Assembly: GCA_036506495.1 (NCBI GenBank)
Contig: DASXRQ010000055.1
Span: 1-64,000 of the forward strand
Direction of reading: 5' to 3'
From: DASXRC01 sp036506495
Lineage (GTDB): Bacteria > Actinomycetota > Actinomycetes > Mycobacteriales > Micromonosporaceae
Length of the DNA: 64,000 nucleotides
The notes below the pieces were generated by a model. The model made no database searches and was not told the origin of the DNA. It worked only from the letters and a program-made list of their open reading frames with translations. Within the stretch, counting starts at the first letter, position 1. Each line of letters starts with the position of its first letter. The position numbers and the translations under genes are program-made. This document shows, piece by piece, positions 1-8,260 of the stretch.

Positions 1-67
1 GATCGACTGGGTGGACGTGTCCGCCATGCTCGGCAGGCTAGCAACCATTCCATGATCGACGAGAGCG

Positions 68-73
68 GGTAGG
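68..73 (+). promoter_or_regulatory. Candidate -10 hexamer for the acyl-CoA ligase gene
   Basis: The hexamer TAGGTT fits the actinobacterial TANNNT -10 pattern and lies about 47 nt before the GTG start, leaving room for a short leader with a GAGGAG ribosome site. No clear -35 is visible. The rest of bases 1-120 shows no gene. Confidence 0.3.
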
Positions 74-120
74 TTGCGGATAGCCGGCGGAACGCGCCGC
101 CCACGTCGAGGAGTGCCACC

Positions 121-1917
121 GTGCGCGAGTTCTCCGTACCCGCCGTCGTCACCATCGGCGACGCGGCTAACCTCACTGACCCCGTATGGGACAACGCCGA
201 GACCGCCCCCGATACCGTCCAGTTCACCCGCCGCACCCCGGACGGTTGGCAGGAGGTCACGTGCGCCCAGTTCCGCGACGAGGTGACCGCGGTGGCGCGC
301 GGCCTGATCGCGGTCGGCATCGAGCCCGGCGTCCGGGTCGGCCTGATGAGCAAGACGCGGTACGAGTGGACGCTGCTGGACTACGCGATCTGGGCCTGCG
401 GCGCGGTGATCGTGCCGATCTACGAGACCTCCAGCGCCGAGCAGGTGGCTTGGATCCTCTCGGACTCGGGCGCGGTGGCCTGCTTCATCGAGACGAACGC
501 GCACGCCCTCACCCTCGCCGGTATCCGCGGACAGTTGCCGAACCTGGAGCAGGTCTGGCAGATCGAGACTGGTGACGTCGACGCCCTGGTCGCACGAGGG
601 GGGCCGGTCGACGCGGCCGAGGTGGACACGCGTCGGCGCAGCGCGAAGGCCGACGACGTCTCGACGATCATCTATACGAGCGGGACCACCGGCCGGCCGA
701 AGGGCTGCGTGCTGACCCACCGCAGCATGTACGCCGACATCGCCAACGCCATTCCCGTGCTGCCCAACCTCTTCAACGAGGGCGCGTCGACCCTGCTGTT
801 CCTGCCGCTGGCCCACTCGTTCGCGCGGCTGATCCAGATCGGCGTCGTGCAGGCGCGCTGCACGATGGGGCACACGGCGGACGTCAAAAACCTCGTCTCC
901 GACCTGCAGGAGTTCCGACCGACGTTCGTGCTGTCCGTGCCGCGGGTGTTCGAGAAGGTCTACAACGGCGCGAAGCAGCGCGCCGAGGCCGACGGCAAGG
1001 GCCGGATTTTCGCCCGCGCCGAGCAGGTCGCCGTGGCGTACAGCGAGGCCCTCGAGAAGGGCGGCCCGGGCCTGATGCTGCGCGCCCAGCACGCGGTGTT
1101 CGACCGCCTCGTGTACGGCAGGCTGCGAGCGGCGTTCGGCGGTCGCTGCAGGGCCGCGATCTCGGGCGGCGCTCCGCTCGGCGCCCGGCTCGCCCACTTC
1201 TTTCGCGGCATCGGCGTGACGATCTACGAGGGGTACGGGCTGACCGAGACGTCGCCGGCGGCGGCCGTGAATGTGCGAAACGCCATCCGCATCGGGACCG
1301 TGGGCCGGCCGCTGCCCGGCGTCACGATCCGGATCGCCGACGATGGCGAGATCCTGATCAAGGGTGACCTGGTGTTCCGCGGGTACTGGAACAACCCGGA
1401 GGCGACCGCCGAGGCGCTCGACACGGATGGCTGGTTCCACAGTGGAGACCTCGGCCAGCTGGACGACGACGGTTACCTGACCATCACCGGCCGGAAGAAG
1501 GAGCTCATCGTCACGGCCGGCGGCAAGAACGTCGCACCGGCCGTGCTGGAGGACCGTGTACGGGCCCACCCGCTGGTCAGCCAGTGTCTGGTCGTCGGGG
1601 ACGGTCGGCCGTTCATCGCCGCCCTCGTTACGATCGACGAGGAGGCCTGGCCGCAGTGGCTTGCGGCCAACGGTCGCGAGCCCGGGGTCGCGGTCGCCGA
1701 GCTGCGCGACGACGAACAGCTGCGCAAGGAGATCCAGGTCGCGGTCGACGACGCCAACGGCGCAGTCTCCAAGCCGGAAGCGATCAAGGTGTTCCGCGTC
1801 CTGCCTCGCGACTTCTCCGAGGCGACCGGCGAGATGACGCCGTCGATGAAGGTCAAGCGGAGCGTGGTGCAGAAGGGGTACGCCGACGAGATCGCCGCAA
1901 TCTACCGCCAGGGCTGA
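121..1917 (+). CDS. fadD15: Long-chain fatty acyl-CoA ligase (FadD15 type)
   Basis: AMP-forming acyl-CoA ligase of the ANL superfamily: it activates a long-chain fatty acid with ATP and transfers it to CoA. At 598 aa it has the normal family length. Visible motifs in order are the P-loop YTSGTTGRPKG near residue 184, YEGYGLTETSP near 367, the SGDLG aspartate near 440 and the hinge TGRKKELIVTAGGKNV near 456. The GTG start is supported by GAGGAG just upstream. The position beside a PimB-like gene matches Rv2187 (fadD15) of M. tuberculosis, which supports the name. A sensor kinase follows 19 nt downstream, so co-transcription is possible. Chain-length preference cannot be read from sequence. Confidence 0.92.
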   Translation: MREFSVPAVVTIGDAANLTDPVWDNAETAPDTVQFTRRTPDGWQEVTCAQFRDEVTAVARGLIAVGIEPGVRVGLMSKTRYEWTLLDYAIWACGAVIVPIYETSSAEQVAWILSDSGAVACFIETNAHALTLAGIRGQLPNLEQVWQIETGDVDALVARGGPVDAAEVDTRRRSAKADDVSTIIYTSGTTGRPKGCVLTHRSMYADIANAIPVLPNLFNEGASTLLFLPLAHSFARLIQIGVVQARCTMGHTADVKNLVSDLQEFRPTFVLSVPRVFEKVYNGAKQRAEADGKGRIFARAEQVAVAYSEALEKGGPGLMLRAQHAVFDRLVYGRLRAAFGGRCRAAISGGAPLGARLAHFFRGIGVTIYEGYGLTETSPAAAVNVRNAIRIGTVGRPLPGVTIRIADDGEILIKGDLVFRGYWNNPEATAEALDTDGWFHSGDLGQLDDDGYLTITGRKKELIVTAGGKNVAPAVLEDRVRAHPLVSQCLVVGDGRPFIAALVTIDEEAWPQWLAANGREPGVAVAELRDDEQLRKEIQVAVDDANGAVSKPEAIKVFRVLPRDFSEATGEMTPSMKVKRSVVQKGYADEIAAIYRQG

Positions 1918-1936
1918 GCCGGCCCGCCGCCGCAGG

Positions 1937-3652
1937 TTGACCCCCGCGCACGGCCGACCCGCCGCCGCCCGACCCGCGCCCGCTCGCGCCGCCGCCGCCG
2001 CGAGCGTGTGGCGTCGCCCGAACCCGGTGGGGCTCGCCGCGCGCGTGGCGCTGCTCGGGCTCATCGGCGTCCTCACATTGATCACGACGAAGGACCTCTA
2101 CCAGCTGGTGTGGGTAGCCCTGCTCGCGGTCGCGAGCCTGCCCGCCTTTCTCGCCCACCGCCATCCGGTGCTGGGGCCGCTGGGCCGCTTCGCCGAGGTG
2201 ATCATCGTCGGGCTGGCGGCCAGCGCGGTCGCCGCATCGGCCGAAGCAACGGGCAACGTGGACCGCGGCCTCGGCGCGGCTGCGATCCTGCCGTACCTCG
2301 CCGTGCCGCTGACCGCCGCGGCCCTGCAGCGGCGGGCCACCGAGGCCGCGGCCCTGCTCGGCGTGGCGGCCGGCGTGCTGACCGTCGCCGGGCTGTTCAC
2401 GGACACGAGCAGGGGTCCGCAGCTCGGCCAAGCCGGGTACGTGGCGGTCTGCTCGCAGTGGCTCGTGCTGGCCGCGCTCGGCACGCTCGCCACCGGCGCC
2501 CTGCAGCGCGCGATGCGCAGCGACGGCCGACCGCAACCGTACGCGGAGGCGACCCGGCTGCTCAGCCAGCTGCGCCGGGTAGCCCGCCAGCTGCCCGGGG
2601 CGACCCTCGACCCGGGCGGCATCGCCGAGCACCTCCTGGAGGAGCTGCGGACGGTGGCCCGCGCCGAGCGCGCCGCCGTGCTGTCGACCAGCGGTGGCGG
2701 GCGGCTGGTGGTGGTCGCGCAGTCCGGCGGCGAACGGGTGGACTGGGAGACTTCGCTCGACGCCGACTCCGCGATCGCCGACGCCTGGGCCAGTCAGCAA
2801 CCGCAGACGGCCAACCGCTCGCAGGCCCGCTCCCAGCCGCCCGGCGCCGAGGTGTCCGCCCTGGTGGTTCCGCTCGTGGCCGGCGTACGCACGATCGGCC
2901 TCCTCGCGCTCGAGGCGAACGTCGCCGCCGCGTACCCGCCGCCGGTCGTCGCCCGGGTGACCGCGCTGACCGGCCCGGCGGCGCTGCGCCTGGAGGCCGC
3001 CCTGCTCTTCGACGAGGTGCGCTCGCTGGCCACGAACGAGGAGCGCCAGCGGCTGGCCCGGGAGATCCACGACGGGGTCGCCCAGGAACTGGTCATGGTC
3101 GGGTACGGCATCGACAACGCGCTCGCCACACTGCCCGATGACGCGGACGAGAGCTCCGAGGAGCTGCGATCCCTGCGCGGCGAGGTCACCCGGGTCATCA
3201 CCGAGCTGCGGCTGAGCCTGTTCGAGCTGCGCAGCGAGGTGGACCGGCACGGCGGGCTGGCCGCCGCGGTCGCCGAGTACGCCCGCACCGTCGGCGCGTC
3301 GGCCGGCCTGCGCGTGCACTCCTCGTTCGACGAGGGCACGGCGCGGCTACCCGCCGGGACCGAGGCCGAGCTGCTGCGCATCGCCCAGGAGGCGATCACC
3401 AACGCGCGCAAGCACGCCGGCGCCGCCAACCTCTGGGTGTCGTGCACCGTCGACCCTCCATTTGCCCAAATTGAAGTGTCGGACGATGGACAGGGCATCG
3501 CTGACCAGCGGCCCGATGGTCGGTACGGTCTTGCGATCATGGCCGAGAGGGCGGAACGTATCCGGGGCCGGCTGGAGATCAGACCACGGCACCCGAGCGG
3601 CACGACGGTTGCCGTGGTGCTTGGCTCCTCCCCTCGGCGCGATAGCTTGTGA
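1937..3652 (+). CDS. Membrane sensor histidine kinase with GAF domain (HisKA_3)
   Basis: NarL-type sensor kinase of 571 aa. An Ala/Pro-rich start is followed by about five hydrophobic segments (residues 33-190). A GAF-like region spans about 215-355. The dimerisation helix REIHDGVAQELVMVG carries the phosphoacceptor His near 377. The HATPase domain has the N-box EAITNARKHAG and the G-box DDGQGI. The TTG start is the first of the open frame and has only a weak ribosome site, so the true start could be a little downstream. The adjacent LuxR-type response regulator (85 nt downstream) is the obvious partner. The signal is unknown; the GAF domain suggests a cytoplasmic small-molecule or redox input. 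Confidence 0.85.
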   Translation: MTPAHGRPAAARPAPARAAAAASVWRRPNPVGLAARVALLGLIGVLTLITTKDLYQLVWVALLAVASLPAFLAHRHPVLGPLGRFAEVIIVGLAASAVAASAEATGNVDRGLGAAAILPYLAVPLTAAALQRRATEAAALLGVAAGVLTVAGLFTDTSRGPQLGQAGYVAVCSQWLVLAALGTLATGALQRAMRSDGRPQPYAEATRLLSQLRRVARQLPGATLDPGGIAEHLLEELRTVARAERAAVLSTSGGGRLVVVAQSGGERVDWETSLDADSAIADAWASQQPQTANRSQARSQPPGAEVSALVVPLVAGVRTIGLLALEANVAAAYPPPVVARVTALTGPAALRLEAALLFDEVRSLATNEERQRLAREIHDGVAQELVMVGYGIDNALATLPDDADESSEELRSLRGEVTRVITELRLSLFELRSEVDRHGGLAAAVAEYARTVGASAGLRVHSSFDEGTARLPAGTEAELLRIAQEAITNARKHAGAANLWVSCTVDPPFAQIEVSDDGQGIADQRPDGRYGLAIMAERAERIRGRLEIRPRHPSGTTVAVVLGSSPRRDSL

Positions 3653-3737
3653 ACGACCGGCGGTGAGACGGCACCGCATGCACGACCGTTGACTCGCGGG
3701 ACGGTCGGGCGGGCACCAGAAGGGGAGAGCACCGACC

Positions 3738-4406
3738 ATGTCCACCAGCGCCACACCAACGGCTCGCACGAAGGTTCTGCTCGTCGACGACCACGACCTC
3801 ATCCGCAAGGGCCTGCGACACGCGTTCGAAAGGGACCGGCAGTTCGAGGTCGTCGGCGAGGCCGCGACGGCCGCAGAGGCGGTGCGCCAGGCCGGCGCCC
3901 TCCAGCCCGACGTGGTGATCATGGACCTGCGGCTTCCCGACGGCAGCGGCTTGGAGGCGACCCGGGCGCTGCGCAAGTCGAGCGCCACGATGGGCATCGT
4001 CGTGCTGACCATGTACGCCGGCGACGATCAGCTCTTCGGCGCGCTCGAGGCAGGTGCCAGCGCGTTCGTGCCGAAGACTGCGCCCGCCGACGAGGTCGTG
4101 GCCGCGGCCCGACACGCCGCGTCCGCGCCGTCCGCGTTCACGGCCGCCGATCTGGCCGAGGCGATGAAGCGCAGGCTCGCCCCGTCCGGCCCGCAGCTGT
4201 CTCCCCGTGAGGGTCAGGTGCTGCGCCTGCTGGCCGACGGCATGAGCGTGGCGGGCATCGCCAAGCAGCTGTTCGTCAGCGAGTCAACGGCGAAGACCCA
4301 CATCTCGAAGCTCTACGAGAAGCTCGGCGCCGCCAACCGCGCGCAGGCGCTGATGACCGCGCTGCGTCTCGGCCTCCTCGAGGCCCCCGACGCGCCGAAG
4401 TTCTAA
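3738..4406 (+). CDS. NarL/LuxR-family response regulator
   Basis: Two-domain regulator of 222 aa. The receiver domain starts at KVLLVDDHDLIRKGL, has the phosphorylatable Asp63 in DVVIMDLRLPDGSG, and the conserved Lys in FVPKTAP. The C-terminal LuxR helix-turn-helix runs from LSPREGQVLRLLADG to the end. GGGGAGAG about 10 nt upstream of the ATG is a good ribosome site. It pairs with the preceding histidine kinase and should bind DNA when phosphorylated. Targets are not visible. The gene ends just before a composite palindrome that separates it from the convergent DUF4395 gene. Confidence 0.92.
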   Translation: MSTSATPTARTKVLLVDDHDLIRKGLRHAFERDRQFEVVGEAATAAEAVRQAGALQPDVVIMDLRLPDGSGLEATRALRKSSATMGIVVLTMYAGDDQLFGALEAGASAFVPKTAPADEVVAAARHAASAPSAFTAADLAEAMKRRLAPSGPQLSPREGQVLRLLADGMSVAGIAKQLFVSESTAKTHISKLYEKLGAANRAQALMTALRLGLLEAPDAPKF

Positions 4407-4413
4407 CCCGTTA

Positions 4414-4488
4414 CAAGATCGGCGCCCAACTCCGACGGAGTTGGGCGTACGAGGACCCGCTACGGCCCCGACTCTGACGGAGTTGGGC
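4414..4488. repeat. Composite palindromic element, copy 1 (NSVRVG/TELG type)
   Basis: An 11-base lead CAAGATCGGCG (4414-4424) runs into a perfect palindrome at 4424-4446: GCCCAACTCCG and its complement around one base. A second, imperfect palindrome at 4466-4488 has core GACTCTGACGGAGTTGGGC. The spacer is about 19 bases. The element sits between convergent genes and supplies the last ten or so codons of the DUF4395 gene. The reverse complement of this unit recurs at 14781-14844 inside a coding sequence. It could act as a bidirectional terminator here; there is no T tract. Confidence 0.8.
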
Positions 4489-4918
4489 GCAAGAGGCGCC
4501 GGATCGCGAGGTAGGCCTCGCAGCCGAGGCATAGGCCGAACGCGGCGTTGAGGAACGCGGCGGCGAGCGCGGCACCGGCGGCGACCGCTCCGACGACCGG
4601 CGCACCAGCGAGATAGCCGGCGGCCGCGACGAGCGCGAACGCCAGGCCGACCAGCTGCGCGAACCGGACCGGCGCGGCCGGCTCGAGCTCGCTCGGCGGA
4701 CCCAGCCGAGGTTGCACCAGAGCCCGGAAGACCAGGCCGTAGGGGCCGCGGCGCGGGTCCGCCGCGGTGAGCGCGAAGACGGCGGCATGTGCGAGCGCGA
4801 GCCAGCCCGAGCCGGTGACCAGGACGGCGACGAGCACCACCGACGTCAGCGCGGCGGCGAACCGCGGGCCACGCGGGTCAAGCAACCGACCCGGCTGACG
4901 ATCGACGGCGCCGGTCAT
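4460..4918 (-). CDS. DUF4395 membrane protein
   Basis: Small integral membrane protein of 152 aa. It has several hydrophobic segments and the family's C-terminal Cys pair in FGLCLGCEAY. DUF4395 proteins are commonly encoded beside thioredoxin-fold proteins and are thought to work with them in thiol redox at the membrane. Here the start codon overlaps the stop of the thioredoxin-like gene (ATGA). The ATG at 4918 was preferred over the much longer open frame upstream, which is a shadow of the thioredoxin-like gene. The last residues (LRPTPSESGP) are encoded by a palindromic repeat, so the C-terminus was probably altered by it. Confidence 0.8.
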   Translation of the reverse strand: MTGAVDRQPGRLLDPRGPRFAAALTSVVLVAVLVTGSGWLALAHAAVFALTAADPRRGPYGLVFRALVQPRLGPPSELEPAAPVRFAQLVGLAFALVAAAGYLAGAPVVGAVAAGAALAAAFLNAAFGLCLGCEAYLAIRRLLRPTPSESGP

Positions 4919-5403
4919 GGCACGGTCGCCTCGGCGTCCGACAGCAGCGGCGCGACCGCCGCGATCACCTGGGCCCTGTCGGGGACGCCGGTCGCCCGCC
5001 GCACGACACGGCCGGCCGCGTCGACGATGAGCACGGTGGGCGTACGCCAGACGTGCAGGGCGCGCACGACACCCAGGCGGCTCTCGGCGTCGACCTCGAC
5101 GAACTCGACTCCCTCGAGCGTCGCGGCCACCTCGGCGCACACCCGTCGGGCGGCCCGGCAGGGTGTGCAGAACGCGGACGAGAACTGTACGAGGGTCGCC
5201 GGCGTACCGGGCGCCACGCCCAATCCGGCGAGCAGGCCGGCGGTCGGTGCCGCGCCTGGCGTACGCCCGGAGTCCACGGCGCCCCGCACGGGCCGCAGCC
5301 GTCCGGTGGATCGGCGCAGCCAGACTCCGACGGCGGAGGTGCCCGCGAGAACGCTCGCGGCCACGCTTGCTCCGGTCAGCACCGCGGGGTCCACGCACAC
5401 CAC
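4915..5403 (-). CDS. Membrane-anchored thioredoxin-like protein (TlpA type)
   Basis: Thioredoxin-fold protein of about 162 aa. An N-terminal hydrophobic anchor (residues about 8-27) is followed by a linker and a thioredoxin domain with the CxxC active site in SSAFCTPCRAARRVC. The cis-Pro is in HVWRTPTVLIVD. It probably faces the exterior and handles thiol-disulfide exchange. Start is uncertain: GTG codons at 5403, 5400 and 5394 are all in frame. The 3' end overlaps DUF4395 by four bases, so the two are translationally coupled. A role in cytochrome maturation is possible but not shown. Confidence 0.75.
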   Translation of the reverse strand: MVCVDPAVLTGASVAASVLAGTSAVGVWLRRSTGRLRPVRGAVDSGRTPGAAPTAGLLAGLGVAPGTPATLVQFSSAFCTPCRAARRVCAEVAATLEGVEFVEVDAESRLGVVRALHVWRTPTVLIVDAAGRVVRRATGVPDRAQVIAAVAPLLSDAEATVP

Positions 5404-5480
5404 CCTGACACGGGGACCGTGCCGACGGCCATTCCGTCCCGCAGGCCGGGCCGACGTCACTCCGCGGGCGCGACCGCGGC

Positions 5481-6605
5481 TCAGTCCGCTCGCAGCATCG
5501 CCCGCATGCGTTCGGCCTGGGTGTCCCAGCGCCAGTCCCGCTCGACCCAGGCGCGTCCGGCCGCGCCCATTCGGCGGGCGAGAGCGCGGTCGGCGAGCAG
5601 CGCGACCAGCCGCTCGATGAGCGGCGCGGTGTCGTGGCCGCCCACCACGTAGCCGGTCTCGTCGTCCAGGACCGCCTCCGGTGCCCCGCCCGAGTCGCCG
5701 CCGACCACCGGCAGCCCGCTCGCGGACGCCTCGAGGTAGACGATGCCGAGCCCCTCCACGTCCAGGCCTCGGTTGCGGGTCCGGCACGGCATCGCGTACA
5801 CGTCTCCGGCGGCGTAGTGCGCAGGGAGCGCCGCCCACGGCAGCGAGCCGGTGAACACGACGTCCCGCTCCACGCCCGCCTCGCGGGCGAGCCGCTGGAG
5901 CGTCGGGCGGTACGGGCCGCCGCTGACCAGCAGCAGCGCGGCGTCGGGCACCCGCCGGCGCACCTCCGGCAGCGCCCTGATCAACGTGTCCTGTCCCTTG
6001 CGTGGCACCAGCCGAGACACACACACGATCACGGGCCGGTCGCCGAGGCCATACCGCCGCCGGACCTCGGTGCCATCCACGCCCGGGTGGAACGCGTCGG
6101 TGTCGACTCCGGGGGGCAGGCGGCGCAGCTCGGTCAGCCCATCGAGGGCGGGCGCCAGCCGGGCGCGGGTGTACTCCCCCAGGTAGGTCACGACGTCCTG
6201 GCCACGCCCGATGCGGCGCAGCAGCCCGCGGGCGCCCGGCAGGGCGGCCCAGCTCGCCTCGTGCCCATGGGTCTGTGCGACCGCCCGGGCGATGCCGGCC
6301 CGGGACCGCAGCCCCGCCGCCAGCAGGCCGAGCGGCGCCGCCGCGCCGAACCACACCGTCCGGCAGTCGTACGCCCGCGCCAGCTCCGCCGCCCGCCGCG
6401 CCACCCGCGGCGTGGGCAGCAGCACGGTGGTGTCCTCGCGGACCACCTCGAACGGCTGGTCCGCGTCGAACTTGTCCGCTCCGTGCCAGCGCGAGGCGTA
6501 CACGACGACCGAACCGGGTGGCTGGCGGACCGCGAGGTTGTGCACGAAGGCCTGGATGCCGCCGGGGCGGGGCGGGAAGTCGTTCGTCACCAGCAGCGTG
6601 CTCAT
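5481..6605 (-). CDS. pimB: GT4 glycosyltransferase, PimB-type mannosyltransferase
   Basis: GT-B fold glycosyltransferase of family 4, 374 aa. The N-terminal TLLVTNDFPPRPGGIQAFV is typical of the acceptor domain. The GDP-mannose side has the E-x7-E motif EGLGIVYLEASASGLPVV. In mycobacteria and corynebacteria PimB' (Rv2188c) adds the second mannose to phosphatidylinositol monomannoside at the cytoplasmic membrane face; the location next to fadD15 matches that gene order. The ATG overlaps the stop of the upstream M48 protease gene by four bases. Acceptor specificity is inferred from synteny, and another GT4 activity cannot be excluded. Confidence 0.82.
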   Translation of the reverse strand: MSTLLVTNDFPPRPGGIQAFVHNLAVRQPPGSVVVYASRWHGADKFDADQPFEVVREDTTVLLPTPRVARRAAELARAYDCRTVWFGAAAPLGLLAAGLRSRAGIARAVAQTHGHEASWAALPGARGLLRRIGRGQDVVTYLGEYTRARLAPALDGLTELRRLPPGVDTDAFHPGVDGTEVRRRYGLGDRPVIVCVSRLVPRKGQDTLIRALPEVRRRVPDAALLLVSGGPYRPTLQRLAREAGVERDVVFTGSLPWAALPAHYAAGDVYAMPCRTRNRGLDVEGLGIVYLEASASGLPVVGGDSGGAPEAVLDDETGYVVGGHDTAPLIERLVALLADRALARRMGAAGRAWVERDWRWDTQAERMRAMLRAD

Positions 6606-7858
6606 CGGGCCCCCCGCGCGTACGCCCGGGCCGCCGCCATCCGCTGCACCGTGGTCGGGTGGGTGCCGAAGAACACCTGTTCAACGGCGTTGGGGTCGGG
6701 GTCGGACAGGTTTACGGCGGCGAGCCGGCGCTGCATCTCCTCGAACGTGGTCGGGTCATTGGTCAGCGCGAGCGCGTGGGCGTCCGCCCGCGCCTCGACC
6801 CGGCGCGAGACGAGGCTCTGCACCGGCGTGGAGACAACGCCCGCCACGGCGGCGATGGCGATGAGCAGGGCGATCGCCCGCGGCTCCGCGATGGTGTCCA
6901 CCCCGGCCCGGCGCAGCAGCCCGGTCCACGACCCGAGCAGGTAGAGCGCGACGATCGCGGCGGCGGCGCCGAGCGCCCCGAGCAGGGTTCCGACGAGCAC
7001 GTCGCGGTCCTTGGCATGGCCGAGCTCGTGGGCGACCACGCTGGCCACCTCCTCCGGCGGAGCCTCGCGCAGCAGGTTGTCGTACACGACGATCCGGCGG
7101 GTCGGGCCGAGCCCGGAGACGTACGCGTTGACCGCGCGGGTGCGTCGGGACGCGTCCGCGACGAGCACGTCGCGCACCGGTACCCCGTCGCGGGCGGCCA
7201 GCGTCACCAGTTCGGTGCGCAGCGGTCCCGGCTCCATGGGCGTGAACTTGTTGAACACCGGCTCGACGAGCACCGGCAGCACGAAGCCGAGCAGCACCAC
7301 CAGGCCCGCGGCGCCGATGGCGCCGAAGGCCCACCACCAGCGGGGCGCCAGCCTCACGACGGTGTAGAAACCGAGCAGAGCGACCGCCCCGATGACTGCC
7401 CCGACGGCGTACGCCTTGAGCACGTCGACCGCCCAGCCGCCCCAGCCCTGGGTGGACAGCCCGTACCTGACCAGGACCGTGTGCCGCCAGGCCGCGAACG
7501 GCAACGTGAGCAGTTCCCCGACGAACACCACGGCGAGCCCACCGAGCAGCGCCTGCGGAATCCAGTGGCCACCGAACGGGCGACCGACCGCCTCGACGAG
7601 CCGGGCCCCGAGCGGGGTGAGCCCGAGGGCGAGCGCCGCCAGCAGGCCGACCGCCATCGCGCCGTAGAAGGCGGGGCGCATCGCGGCGTGGAACGCGCGG
7701 CCGCGCTCGACCTGCTCGCGCGGCAACGCGGCCAACGCGGCGAGCTGGTCCGCCCGGGGCACCGGCGCGCGGTGCCACGGGATCAGCAGCACCGCGGCGA
7801 CGGCGAGCGCGATCGCCAGGCCGGCGAGCGTCACCGTCGCCCACAGCCGAGGAGTCAT
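6602..7858 (-). CDS. M48-family membrane zinc metalloprotease (Ste24/HtpX-like)
   Basis: Membrane protease of 418 aa with about seven hydrophobic segments. The zinc site HELGH lies in SVVAHELGHAKDRD near residue 278, and the downstream Glu ligand is in SRRVEARADAHAL. The length and central loop GFVLPVLVEPVFNKFTPM fit CAAX-protease-like Ste24 homologues rather than the shorter HtpX. The N-terminus (TPRLWATVTLAGLAIALAV) is a membrane segment. It overlaps the downstream mannosyltransferase gene (ATGA). The likely role is membrane protein quality control; the substrate is unknown. Confidence 0.88.
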   Translation of the reverse strand: MTPRLWATVTLAGLAIALAVAAVLLIPWHRAPVPRADQLAALAALPREQVERGRAFHAAMRPAFYGAMAVGLLAALALGLTPLGARLVEAVGRPFGGHWIPQALLGGLAVVFVGELLTLPFAAWRHTVLVRYGLSTQGWGGWAVDVLKAYAVGAVIGAVALLGFYTVVRLAPRWWWAFGAIGAAGLVVLLGFVLPVLVEPVFNKFTPMEPGPLRTELVTLAARDGVPVRDVLVADASRRTRAVNAYVSGLGPTRRIVVYDNLLREAPPEEVASVVAHELGHAKDRDVLVGTLLGALGAAAAIVALYLLGSWTGLLRRAGVDTIAEPRAIALLIAIAAVAGVVSTPVQSLVSRRVEARADAHALALTNDPTTFEEMQRRLAAVNLSDPDPNAVEQVFFGTHPTTVQRMAAARAYARGAR

Positions 7859-7920
7859 CCGCCGCCCTTCCCTGTCGCACCGACCACGTACGGCCCGCCC
7901 GACGCTACCGGGTCGGCGGA

Positions 7921-8175
7921 TCAGGCGATGCGGCGTGCCCGGCGGGTGGGTCCCGCCGCGGGACCGGCGGGCTCCGCCGCGGGACCGGCCGGCCCGGTCG
8001 CAGCCGTCACCAGGCGCAGCCGCGGCACCATCCCGGCGTCCGCGAGCACCTCAACGGCCCGGCGCTCGGCCGGATCGAGCTCGAGCCCGGTCGGCGGGGC
8101 GCCGAGCACGACGCTGACCAGGCAGCCCTGACAGGCGGCGCCGCGGACGGCGCAGACGTCGCAGTCTATGAGCAT
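7921..8175 (-). CDS. Small Cys-rich conserved protein
   Basis: Protein of 84 aa starting MLIDCDVCAVRGAACQGC, with two Cys pairs (CDVC and CQGC) that could bind zinc or an Fe-S cluster. The C-terminal third is a low-complexity Ala/Gly/Pro stretch ending in basic residues. The ATG at 8175 is preceded by GAGGAGGACC, a strong ribosome site, and is preferred over the longer open frame beginning at 8247. I recognise the type from actinobacterial genomes but know no function. It sits between the protease and the NYN gene, all leftward. Confidence 0.75.
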   Translation of the reverse strand: MLIDCDVCAVRGAACQGCLVSVVLGAPPTGLELDPAERRAVEVLADAGMVPRLRLVTAATGPAGPAAEPAGPAAGPTRRARRIA

Positions 8176-8260
8176 CGGTCCTCCTCCAGCGGGCGTCCGG
8201 CCTCGTGCGCATGCACCGTCACGGACGGTAGAGAGGGGGTACGACAATGCGAAGCCCTCA

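Noticed and set aside
6002..8131. 709-codon plus-strand frame
   Set aside because: Shadow of the mannosyltransferase and M48 protease genes; composition is Arg/Gly/Pro-rich without motifs.
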